Part shown: in pieces, positions 5,151 to 10,934 of the stretch
How positions within the stretch are numbered: the first letter of the stretch is position 1
Layout: each line of letters begins with the position of its first letter
Assembly: GCA_003647095.1 (NCBI GenBank)
Contig: QMME01000087.1
Coordinates: 1-12,579, forward strand
From: Deltaproteobacteria bacterium
Lineage (GTDB): Bacteria > Myxococcota > B64-G9
Direction of reading: 5' to 3'
Length of the DNA stretch: 12,579 bases
Notes under the pieces: model-generated
Database searches by the model: none
Told to the model about the DNA's origin: nothing
What the model saw: only the letters and a program-made list of their open reading frames with translations
Translations under genes and position numbers: made by a program

Positions 5151-6263
5151 ATGTCCCGACTCGAATGGGTGTTGGAATCCACCGGCAATCCACGATTTCC
5201 CTACCGGGTGAGCGTCCTGGAGGGGGAGCGGGCACTGCTGTGCCTGTGGGTGCAGGAAAGGTGGCCGGGGTCGAAGGGAAACGTCTTCTGCCTGAGGGAT
5301 CGCTCGGAGCAATGGGAAGCGGCCGGCGACGAGCTGGAGCGGGTGGGAGTGGCCACCTTCAAGCGGTACGGCAAGCGGCTGATCGTGGCTCTCGACCGGG
5401 CCAAGAACAAGAGATGCGACTTCTTGTTCCTGAAGAAGAGATACAAGTCGCGCCCGGGAGAGTACGAGCAGATCTTCTGGCGCACCGAGAAGGGCCTGAA
5501 GGAGCGCCGCACCAGGGCCAGCGTGGGTCGATACCTGCGACACAAGATGCGGGTGGTGATAGATGCCGGGGAGAGATACCACTGGCGGTTCCCTGGGGCC
5601 GACATCCTGCGCGAGCAGCTTCCCGCGGGGGACTATGCCCTGCTGGGTGAAGGAGCGGAGCTGATCGCCGTGGTGGAAAGAAAGACGTTCGATGACTTCG
5701 TGGCCTCGGTGGGACGGCTGGACGCCTTTCACCAGCAGCTCGCCGAGCTTGCCTCCTGGCGCCACTGCGCCCTGGTGATCGAGGCCAATTACGCCGACTT
5801 TCTGAACCCCAAGCGCCTCCAGGGATACTTCCCGCCGGCATTCCTGTCGCGGGTGATCGCCGAGATCAGCCACGCCCACCCGCGCTTGCAGGTGATCTTC
5901 GCCGGCAACCGCAAGCTGGCAGCCTTCTGGACGCAGCGATACTTCTTCACCGTGGCGGCCGCCGGGCAGGACCGGCCGTCGGAGCAGCTCGCCGTGGTGG
6001 CGGAGTCGGCCGCTGAATGGGAAGCGCCGCCGCGGCGCTCCCTGGCGGCGAAGAGCAGGGAGATTATCGAGCGGCTGCCCGGGAGCTTCACCGTCGCCGA
6101 CTTGCGCCGGGCGTTTCCCGAGCTTTCAGAGTCCGCGGTCCGCAGGAGCCTGGCGCGCCTCAAGTCGCAAGGCTGGGTGGTGTGCCGGGGACGGGGACGG
6201 GGCGCCCGCTGGGAGAAGACGGGCGCCGCCGCTTCCCTGGGCGACGGCAAGACCGGCGAGTGA
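5151..6263 (+). CDS. ERCC4 (XPF/Mus81-type) nuclease-domain protein with C-terminal winged-helix-like region
   Basis: A 370-residue protein. The central part (about 130-250) is an ERCC4 nuclease domain: MRVVIDAGERY (Asp138), EQLPAGDYALLG (Asp161) and VVERKTFDDF (Glu176, Arg177, Lys178, Asp181), the GDY and ERKxxxD metal-binding signature of structure-specific endonucleases. Residues 1-125 resemble nothing I recognise; they are basic and hydrophilic around 70-125. Residues 300-355 (SREIIERLPGSFTVADLRRA, then SAVRRSLARLKSQGWV) look like a winged helix. The predicted substrate is branched DNA, from family knowledge. The start at 5151 is chosen because the open frame upstream runs through the dispersed repeat; no Shine-Dalgarno is present. 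No helicase partner is adjacent, unlike archaeal XPF fusions. Confidence 0.85.
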   Translation: MSRLEWVLESTGNPRFPYRVSVLEGERALLCLWVQERWPGSKGNVFCLRDRSEQWEAAGDELERVGVATFKRYGKRLIVALDRAKNKRCDFLFLKKRYKSRPGEYEQIFWRTEKGLKERRTRASVGRYLRHKMRVVIDAGERYHWRFPGADILREQLPAGDYALLGEGAELIAVVERKTFDDFVASVGRLDAFHQQLAELASWRHCALVIEANYADFLNPKRLQGYFPPAFLSRVIAEISHAHPRLQVIFAGNRKLAAFWTQRYFFTVAAAGQDRPSEQLAVVAESAAEWEAPPRRSLAAKSREIIERLPGSFTVADLRRAFPELSESAVRRSLARLKSQGWVVCRGRGRGARWEKTGAAASLGDGKTGE

Positions 6264-6390
6264 GTCGGCGGGGAGAATGCAGACGTGTTGTCACGGGACG
6301 CGCTCCACCGGGTCTTGGTGGACGTGAACAAATGATCTCTACCGTTGTGCTGGGCGCAGGCGAAACAACCGGCTCGACCTGCTGCACCGC

Positions 6391-6422
6391 AACCCCGTAG
6401 TTGCTTATGCAACCGCGGGGTT
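6391..6422. terminator. Imperfect hairpin between converging genes
   Basis: AACCCCG-ta-GTTGC pairs with GCAAC-cg-CGGGGTT around the loop TTAT, giving 12 base pairs with a two-base internal bulge. It spans the stop codon of the PIN gene and lies 128 bases after the stop of the ERCC4 gene. Only three T follow on the plus strand, so termination is plausible but not certain. A smaller stem, TCCACC/GGTGGA, lies at 6304-6322. Nothing else was seen in 6264-6404. Confidence 0.4.
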
Positions 6423-6863
6423 TACGTTCTTCCACTCCTGGGCGTCCGTAAACCACGCCAGGTGACCTACATTTTCCGTTACCACAATCGGTTGGAAGCC
6501 CGCCTGGGCCAACACCCGGGCCTGTGCCGCAAGAATGACATCACCATCCAGGGCTTCCGGCGGAGCCGTCGGTTTTCCCTTGCTCCTTGATTCCGCCCAT
6601 AGCTCTGCAGCCAATCTCATCGCCTCTGTGCTGATGGGCAGGTATCCAACGGTCGAGCAATAGTCATCGAGAAGCTGAACTGCACGCGTGTATTTCAGGT
6701 GCAGGAGCTTTCTCCTCAGCTCATAATCGCAGATCTCTGGGATCCGGAATTCTTTCTTCCGGGTAAGCATATCCTGAAACCACTGGACGACGGGTTTGTT
6801 TCCCTTGCCTGTTGGGTAAGTGATTTTCCCCAGGATTCCCGTGTCCAATAAGTAGACCTTCAT
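6405..6863 (-). CDS. PIN-domain protein, putative ribonuclease toxin
   Basis: A 152-residue PIN-domain protein, likely a metal-dependent RNase. Conserved acidic positions: Asp7 in YLLDTGILG, Glu48 in ICDYELRRKL, Asp106/Asp108 in ALDGDVILAAQA, and the C-terminal VTENVGHL. This fits VapC-like toxins in layout, though the length is slightly above the usual 130-140. The start at 6863 shares ATGA with the stop of the upstream gene (four-base overlap) and begins MKVYLLDTG; an ATG six bases upstream at 6869 is the alternative. It is the last gene of a three-gene overlapping operon with no classical VapB-type antitoxin; the 123-aa neighbour may fill that role. Base composition is AT-richer than surrounding core genes, suggesting transfer. 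Confidence 0.85.
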   Translation of the reverse strand: MKVYLLDTGILGKITYPTGKGNKPVVQWFQDMLTRKKEFRIPEICDYELRRKLLHLKYTRAVQLLDDYCSTVGYLPISTEAMRLAAELWAESRSKGKPTAPPEALDGDVILAAQARVLAQAGFQPIVVTENVGHLAWFTDAQEWKNVNPAVA

Positions 6864-7231
6864 GAGCATTTGAACAGTTTACGGGATGAAGTCCTGTCCT
6901 TCTGTAATTCTTGTTTTAATACTTCCCACTTCTTCTTGTCGTCCGGCCTGTCATCGGCCAGAACGGATTCTAGAACCTCGAGCGCTGCGGAGTGATTCGT
7001 TTCCCGGCCAATGCTCGGTTGGGTTCGTGCTGGAGGGGATTTCAAAGAGCCCAGGCTGACGGAACTGTTGATGGCGTTGACCCAGTCAGCGAGAAACTTA
7101 CTGAAAAGGTATTCTTGCCTTGCTCCAAGAGTTGCGTCCAGGCCGTCCATCAAGGGATTTGGCTCAACATCCTCATAGCGGACAGGAACGACCGACCCGG
7201 ACCCACCAGTGAACTGGAGATTGCTTTCCAT
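6860..7231 (-). CDS. Unknown 123-aa protein between TIGR04255 and PIN genes
   Basis: I do not recognise this family. It begins MESNLQFTGGSGSVVPVRYE, has a probable helical stretch in the middle (ARQEYLFSKFLADWVNAINS), and ends in a charged helix-like tail (DDKKKWEVLKQELQKDRTSS). No signal peptide or membrane segment is visible. The start at 7231 is chosen because its ATG overlaps the upstream stop as TAATG, with GGGGAAGG just upstream; a longer frame from 7297 would overlap the TIGR04255 gene by 67 bases. Its stop overlaps the PIN start as ATGA. Its position between the two genes and tight coupling make it a candidate antitoxin or adaptor for the PIN protein; this is inference only. Confidence 0.75.
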   Translation of the reverse strand: MESNLQFTGGSGSVVPVRYEDVEPNPLMDGLDATLGARQEYLFSKFLADWVNAINSSVSLGSLKSPPARTQPSIGRETNHSAALEVLESVLADDRPDDKKKWEVLKQELQKDRTSSRKLFKCS

Positions 7232-8013
7232 TACGCCTTCCCCGTCTTCAGGAGCCGCTGGAGGTTCCTTGTCATCGCGGATGAAAAGACGCTCCATACC
7301 TCCTCGTGGAGTCCATCGATTTGCCTGCGAAGGTTCTTGTTCGTCGGTTCCATTTCTTCAATGTGGATGCAATCGATGTCGAAGATCATGCTGCCGGGAG
7401 CGTCTGCAGGTGTCGGCATGTCCGCCAGTGTTACAATGGTCCTGCTCTGCTCACTCTTCTGAACCTGAACCCTGGACAACAGCCCCCTCTGGGAACTCAG
7501 AACTGCGGTGGGTATGTACTCATTCGATTTTAGCCAATAACCAGGTGTCTGACCTCTACCGTTCCGGGGAAGTCGATTGATGTAACGCAATCCGATCCGG
7601 GAGATGTTCGCAGGGCTCAAAACACTGACCGCTTGCTTCCAACCGTTGGCGATATCTCGACGCATCCTCACCCAACCGGGATATCCTTCGATTCGATTGA
7701 CGGTGAAAATGGAATCGGACAGTTGAAGCATCAGCTTCCGGTTTTTCTGGAGGTATCTCGCTTTCTGTTGACCAGGGACAAGGCGTTGACCGATTCCCTG
7801 CGGTCCAAATTCAACAGAGACACCCATTTGCTGGACAGGCTCCATGATGGGGAAGTCTTTCTGCACCGTCTTGAAAAAATCACCCAGGAATGAACTCTCC
7901 CATTGCTGTCCCTTGGGGAAGGTGAAGTGGATCTCGCACAGTGCTTCGATTATCGTCGGATAAGGGAATCTCTCGTGACCCCTCGCCCTGGTTTTGCTCT
8001 TGTTTCCTGGCAT
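7231..8013 (-). CDS. TIGR04255 family protein
   Basis: A 260-residue protein resembling the sporadically distributed TIGR04255 family, whose function is unknown. Matching features are the N-terminal PTIIEALCEIHF with a following Trp (QQWESSFLGDFF), a central KLMLQLSDSIFTVNRI and YPGWVRMRRDI, then SRIGLRYINRL and a late acidic FDIDCIHIEE. No signal peptide or membrane segment is visible, so it is probably cytoplasmic. The start ATG at 8013 has AGAGGG five bases upstream. It is first in an operon of three genes joined by TAATG and ATGA overlaps. The AT-richer composition contrasts with the flanking DNA. The family assignment comes from remembered pattern, not a profile search; full-length status looks normal. 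Confidence 0.75.
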   Translation of the reverse strand: MPGNKSKTRARGHERFPYPTIIEALCEIHFTFPKGQQWESSFLGDFFKTVQKDFPIMEPVQQMGVSVEFGPQGIGQRLVPGQQKARYLQKNRKLMLQLSDSIFTVNRIEGYPGWVRMRRDIANGWKQAVSVLSPANISRIGLRYINRLPRNGRGQTPGYWLKSNEYIPTAVLSSQRGLLSRVQVQKSEQSRTIVTLADMPTPADAPGSMIFDIDCIHIEEMEPTNKNLRRQIDGLHEEVWSVFSSAMTRNLQRLLKTGKA

Positions 8014-8129
8014 GTTACCCTCTCACGATCTTCAATACCACGGAAGAGACTACCGTGCATCTTTTTTCTTTTCACCAGCAACAGTCAAGTCCCGGGCAGT
8101 GATCTTCGACCTCTAGCCGACCGGCACCT

Positions 8130-8293
8130 GCACCGTCGCCGTCAAGACCTACAAGACCGACGCCTACGCCCGCTACGTGGCCGATCTTTTCCACCGGGCG
8201 GGGGTGGAAAGCAAGGAAGAGATCTTCGACCGGGGCCACTTCCTCAACCAGCAGCTGCTCGACGAGCGCCTGGCCGTGAAGGTGGTCTACTGA
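8130..8293 (+). pseudogene. 3' fragment of a second DUF1016_N-SNase gene copy
   Basis: This stretch aligns without gaps to the last 164 bases of the intact nuclease gene (4794-4957), with about five differences, and ends at the same stop codon. The frame still reads TVAVKTYKTDAYARYVADLF and ends LLDERLAVKVVY. There is no start codon; an in-frame TAG lies at 8114-8116 just before the fragment, and everything encoding DUF1016_N and the IDGDT and RGVDTPE motifs is missing. It therefore lacks most catalytic residues. The junction at about 8130 abuts the 5' region of the TIGR04255 operon, so that operon may have arrived by recombination within a nuclease-gene copy. Confidence 0.8.
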
Positions 8294-8334
8294 GCACACC
8301 TTCCGGCTACGAACCGGGACGATGCCGGAAACGC

Positions 8335-8348
8335 GGGGACAGGCCCGG
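8335..8348 (+). repeat. Dispersed GGGGACAGGCCCGG repeat, copy 5
   Basis: Exact core with the extended 5' flank GGAAACGC. It begins 41 bases after the stop of the nuclease fragment, almost the same spacing as copy 4 after the intact gene (37 bases). Confidence 0.7.
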
Positions 8349-8379
8349 GGGTCTCGGGGGGTTCCGGGGTGGGAAACGC

Positions 8380-8393
8380 GGGGACAGGCCCGA
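8380..8393 (+). repeat. Dispersed repeat, copy 6 (last base A)
   Basis: GGGGACAGGCCCGA, again with GGAAACGC upstream, 45 bases after copy 5 in the same orientation. The pair fills most of the gap between the nuclease fragment and the next gene. Confidence 0.65.
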
Positions 8394-8485
8394 GGCCGGA
8401 CGAGGTGCCAGGGAAATAGTTTTCAGGGAGCGGATGTGCAACAATGCGCGGCGAAATCCAACCGGCAGGAGGAAAGGAGAGATAC

Positions 8486-9865
8486 ATGAGAAGATTCGCG
8501 ATGCTCGCAAATCTGGCGCTCGTGTTGTGCTGCGCCGGTCCGGCAGGGGCGGGGGAGGCACCGTGGATTCCCGCCGGCAGCCACCTCGTCGTGGGAGCGA
8601 AGCCGGCGGCACTCGCCGACAAGCTCAAGGAATGGTCGGCCGAAATGCAGAAACTGCCCATCTTCGTCCGACACCCGCAAATCGCGCAGCAGGTAGCGGC
8701 CCAGACCAATCTCGCGTTCACCATGGCCTCCGCCGCGTCCGTGCAGGTGGGGTTCGATCCCACCAAGGACGTGGAAGCGGCATGGTTGGGGGTCGTTATC
8801 GAGAAGGAGGGCGAACCGGCGTGGGCCCTCTCGGTCATGGGAAACCTGCCTGCCGGCGTCGTGGAGCGCCTGCCCAACGCCGGCACTCCGACCAAGATCG
8901 CCGGGAGGAAGGCACGCCGCAGCGGCGACCAGTACACGCTTCAGGCTCCGGACGGCCAGTTGCTGCTCGGCAACCAGCGGGGCATCGAGTTGGCGCTGAA
9001 GGGCGGGAGGCGCGGGATCTTGCCGCGACTCGATGACGGCCAGTTGCTGGCGGTTGACTTCTCTCCTCCCGGCTGGCTCGTGGATCATCTCTACTCCCAG
9101 AAAGACGCCAGGATGTTTATGCCGCTTCTGGACGGCCTGCGGCGAGTCCGCCTGGAGGTCGGCAAGAGGTCCGAGATATCCGTCCAGGCCGGGCGTACGG
9201 CCCTCGGCGCCTGGCAGATGATTCTGGAAGGTATCAAGGAGGGACTGGAAGGCGGGCACAGGCTCGTACGTGCTTACGCCAAGTTCTTCCTGGCGCTCGA
9301 CTTGACCGCAATGCCCGAGGTGCCACCGCAGTTTCGCGAGCTGCTGCGGGACAAGCAGGCCCTGGCCGAGACGATAGACGTGCTGCTGCCGCCGAGGCCG
9401 GGCCAGGGAACGGTTGCCACCGGCGCCGGGCGCGTAACCTTTTCGGCTTCCCAGAGTGCACTGGCCGGTGCCGGCTTCATCGGCGGCATATTGGCCGCCG
9501 TGGCCATACCGGCGTTCATCGACTACACCAGGAAGGCCAAGCTCACCGAGGGGTACGCGAACATCCAGGAACTCGTCCGCCTCGAGCATGCCTACCGCAA
9601 GCGCCACAAGCGCTACCTGGCTTGCAAGCCGCATCCCCGGCAGGTGCCGCGGGGCCAGGCGGTCGCCTGGGGCCGGAGCCGCTGCTTCAAGCGGTTGGGC
9701 TTCAACCCCGGCAAGACCTACTTCAGCTACTCGATAAGGCTGGTCGGCAAGCGGGGCTTCGAGATCGAGGCCCGGGCGGACATCGACGGTGACGGGATCC
9801 CGGTGACGCTGCGGCAGCTGTCCGACGGCGGGCCCGTTACCAGGATGCCGCCGGACGAGTGGTGA
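8486..9865 (+). CDS. Secreted protein with internal type IV pilin-like segment
   Basis: A 459-residue protein with a signal peptide (MRRFAMLANLALVLCCAGPA, probable cut near residue 22). Residues 30-320 form a mixed domain I do not recognise. Residues 326-350 (GAGFIGGILAAVAIPAFIDY, then TRKAK) closely resemble the N-terminal helix of type IV pilins after the cleavage site, and the tail (YFSYSIRLVGKRGFEIEARA, DIDGDG) resembles the globular end of type II secretion or pilin-like proteins. The prepilin cleavage motif and Glu5 are absent, so it is probably not processed as a pilin; the segment may be a membrane anchor. The start at 8486 is set by the strong AGGAGGAAAGGAGA upstream; an in-frame ATG at 8444 lacks such a site. 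It stands alone between repeats. The function is unknown. Confidence 0.82.
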   Translation: MRRFAMLANLALVLCCAGPAGAGEAPWIPAGSHLVVGAKPAALADKLKEWSAEMQKLPIFVRHPQIAQQVAAQTNLAFTMASAASVQVGFDPTKDVEAAWLGVVIEKEGEPAWALSVMGNLPAGVVERLPNAGTPTKIAGRKARRSGDQYTLQAPDGQLLLGNQRGIELALKGGRRGILPRLDDGQLLAVDFSPPGWLVDHLYSQKDARMFMPLLDGLRRVRLEVGKRSEISVQAGRTALGAWQMILEGIKEGLEGGHRLVRAYAKFFLALDLTAMPEVPPQFRELLRDKQALAETIDVLLPPRPGQGTVATGAGRVTFSASQSALAGAGFIGGILAAVAIPAFIDYTRKAKLTEGYANIQELVRLEHAYRKRHKRYLACKPHPRQVPRGQAVAWGRSRCFKRLGFNPGKTYFSYSIRLVGKRGFEIEARADIDGDGIPVTLRQLSDGGPVTRMPPDEW

Positions 9866-9893
9866 GGCACCAAGCCGGCCTTCCGTGAACCCC

Positions 9894-9977
9894 GGGGACA
9901 GGCCCGGCGGTTCCAAACGCCCCTTCCCGTGGGCACTCCCGGCGACTGCCCGGCCTGGTCGGGAGAAGGGCTGTTGG
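9894..9977 (+). repeat. 84-bp extended dispersed repeat, copy B (core copy 7)
   Basis: It starts with the exact core (9894-9907) and aligns to 4995-5078 across 84 bases with seven differences. It lies between the converging pilin-like and lipoprotein genes. Confidence 0.75.
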
Positions 9978-9992
9978 TGCTGCTGGCGGGAC

Positions 9993-10535
9993 CTACCAGC
10001 TGATGTTCACCAGGCTCGCCGGCGGCGGGGGGCCGTAGACGGTGGTGCGGGGAGACGCTTTCCCCGGCAGGAAGGCCTGCCTGCTGTCGGGCCGGTCCTG
10101 GAGATCGTCCTTGCAGGTGGAGTAGGAGACCCAGCCGGTGGTGGCGGAGATGGTGAACATCAGGGCCGGAATATATGCCAGCACCATGTTCGCCGTGCTG
10201 ACTCCCCCGGATGTCGTGCAGGTGCTCTCGGGAAAGTCGCCGCCGCAAGCCAGGCCCTCTGCCAGCTTGCTCCCGTAGTCGGCCAGGATCACCCCCAGGG
10301 TGGCCAGCACGACTCCCGACGCCGCGAACACCGTGTCGGCGACGGCCGGTCCCTTGCGGCAGCCCCACAGTTCTCCCTCTCCCTCCTTGTCCTTCCGCTC
10401 CTCCCTCACCCCGATCACCCAGGAGCAACCGCAAAACGCAAGCAGCACCACCAGGCACAGCAGGCAACGGCGCAGCCGCGGCAGGATGACGGGCGACGCA
10501 CCCGTCCTTCCACGGGCTTCACGACACGCTTCCAC
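9993..10535 (-). CDS. Putative small lipoprotein with two hydrophobic segments
   Basis: A 180-residue protein not recognised as a known family. The start is GTG at 10535, six bases after GGAGG. The N-terminus has an arginine-rich stretch and then CLLCLVVLLAFCGCSW, a signal sequence with a probable lipobox at Cys37. A charged, Glu/Lys-rich segment follows (VREERKDKEGEGE), then two hydrophobic stretches near residues 60-85 (VADTVFAASGVVLATLGVIL) and 108-135 (STANMVLAYIPALMFTISAT). The C-terminus is Pro-rich (YGPPPPASLV). Cysteines at several positions (CRKG, LACGG, STCTT, STCKDD) suggest disulphides. It is probably exported and membrane-attached; no role can be assigned. A longer overlapping frame through the thi genes on this strand is a shadow. 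Confidence 0.72.
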   Translation of the reverse strand: MEACREARGRTGASPVILPRLRRCLLCLVVLLAFCGCSWVIGVREERKDKEGEGELWGCRKGPAVADTVFAASGVVLATLGVILADYGSKLAEGLACGGDFPESTCTTSGGVSTANMVLAYIPALMFTISATTGWVSYSTCKDDLQDRPDSRQAFLPGKASPRTTVYGPPPPASLVNISW

Positions 10536-10625
10536 GCATAACCTCCATTTTCTTGATGTTGGCAAGAACAGCCACCATGGTATCACCTGGCGCATCCACG
10601 TCAAAGTCCGCTCCTGAAAATCCGG

Positions 10626-10639
10626 GGGGACAAGACCGG
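10626..10639 (+). repeat. Degenerate copy of the dispersed repeat
   Basis: GGGGACAAGACCGG differs from the core at two positions and is followed by CGGGCC. It lies between the lipoprotein and thiS genes, in the same orientation as the others. Confidence 0.4.
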
Positions 10640-10680
10640 CGGGCCTTGTCAGGCGGCGGGGAAAGTGCTGTACTCGTGAG

Positions 10681-10709
10681 CCGGCCGGGGTCGCGGCGAC
10701 CGCGGCCGG
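10681..10709 (+). promoter_or_regulatory. Strong stem-loop overlapping the thiS ribosome site
   Basis: CCGGCC (10681-10686) pairs with GGCCGG (10704-10709), and inside it GGTCGC pairs with GCGACC around one base. The last two bases belong to the GGGGAG ribosome site (10708-10713) five bases before the thiS ATG. It could dampen translation; no THI-box/TPP riboswitch consensus is visible in 10536-10718. Confidence 0.4.
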
Positions 10710-10718
10710 GGAGCGAGC

Positions 10719-10934
10719 ATGAACAGCGAACAACCAGGCATACTGGTCAACGGCAAGCCCACCGAGCTGGCGCCCGGCACCCCGCTGGGGGAGCTGCTCG
10801 AACGCCTGGGAGTGGCCGGGCCGGGCACCGCCGTGGAGGTGGACGGGCGCATCGTGCCCGCCGCCGACTATGGCCAGGTGAAGCTCCAGCCCGGCCAGCG
10901 GGTGGAGATCGTGCGTCTGGTGGGAGGCGGCTAG
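10719..10934 (+). CDS. thiS: ThiS, sulfur carrier protein for thiazole synthesis
   Basis: A 71-residue ubiquitin-fold protein ending in RLVGGG, the di-glycine tail that is adenylated and converted to thiocarboxylate to carry sulfur to ThiG. The beta-grasp pattern is clear: GILVNGKPTELAPGTPLGEL at the N-terminus, VEVDGRIVPAADY in the middle, then LQPGQRVEIVRLV. Length is typical (65-75). ATG at 10719 has GGGGAG five bases upstream. It is the first gene of thiS-thiG-thiH, and its stop is directly followed by the thiG GTG. Confidence 0.95.
   Translation: MNSEQPGILVNGKPTELAPGTPLGELLERLGVAGPGTAVEVDGRIVPAADYGQVKLQPGQRVEIVRLVGGG

Noticed and set aside
6391..6422. Hairpin considered as an integron attC site
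   Set aside because: The GTTGC/GCAAC pairs lie at the loop, not at the ends where core sites should be, and no integrase or cassette array is present.
6515..6530. Possible reverse-orientation copy of the dispersed repeat (CCGGGCCTGTGCC)
   Set aside because: It lies inside the PIN coding region and only partly matches; probably chance.
853..8393. Dispersed repeats considered as a CRISPR array
   Set aside because: Copies are hundreds to thousands of bases apart with genes between them; no regular spacers and no cas genes.
7903..9036. 377-codon plus-strand frame across the nuclease fragment and repeats
   Set aside because: It reads the nuclease fragment in the wrong frame and the repeats as protein; composition is not protein-like.
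8423..9916. 497-codon minus-strand frame opposite the pilin-like protein gene
   Set aside because: The plus strand has a strong ribosome site, signal peptide and pilin-like helix; the minus frame has none and runs into the dispersed repeats.
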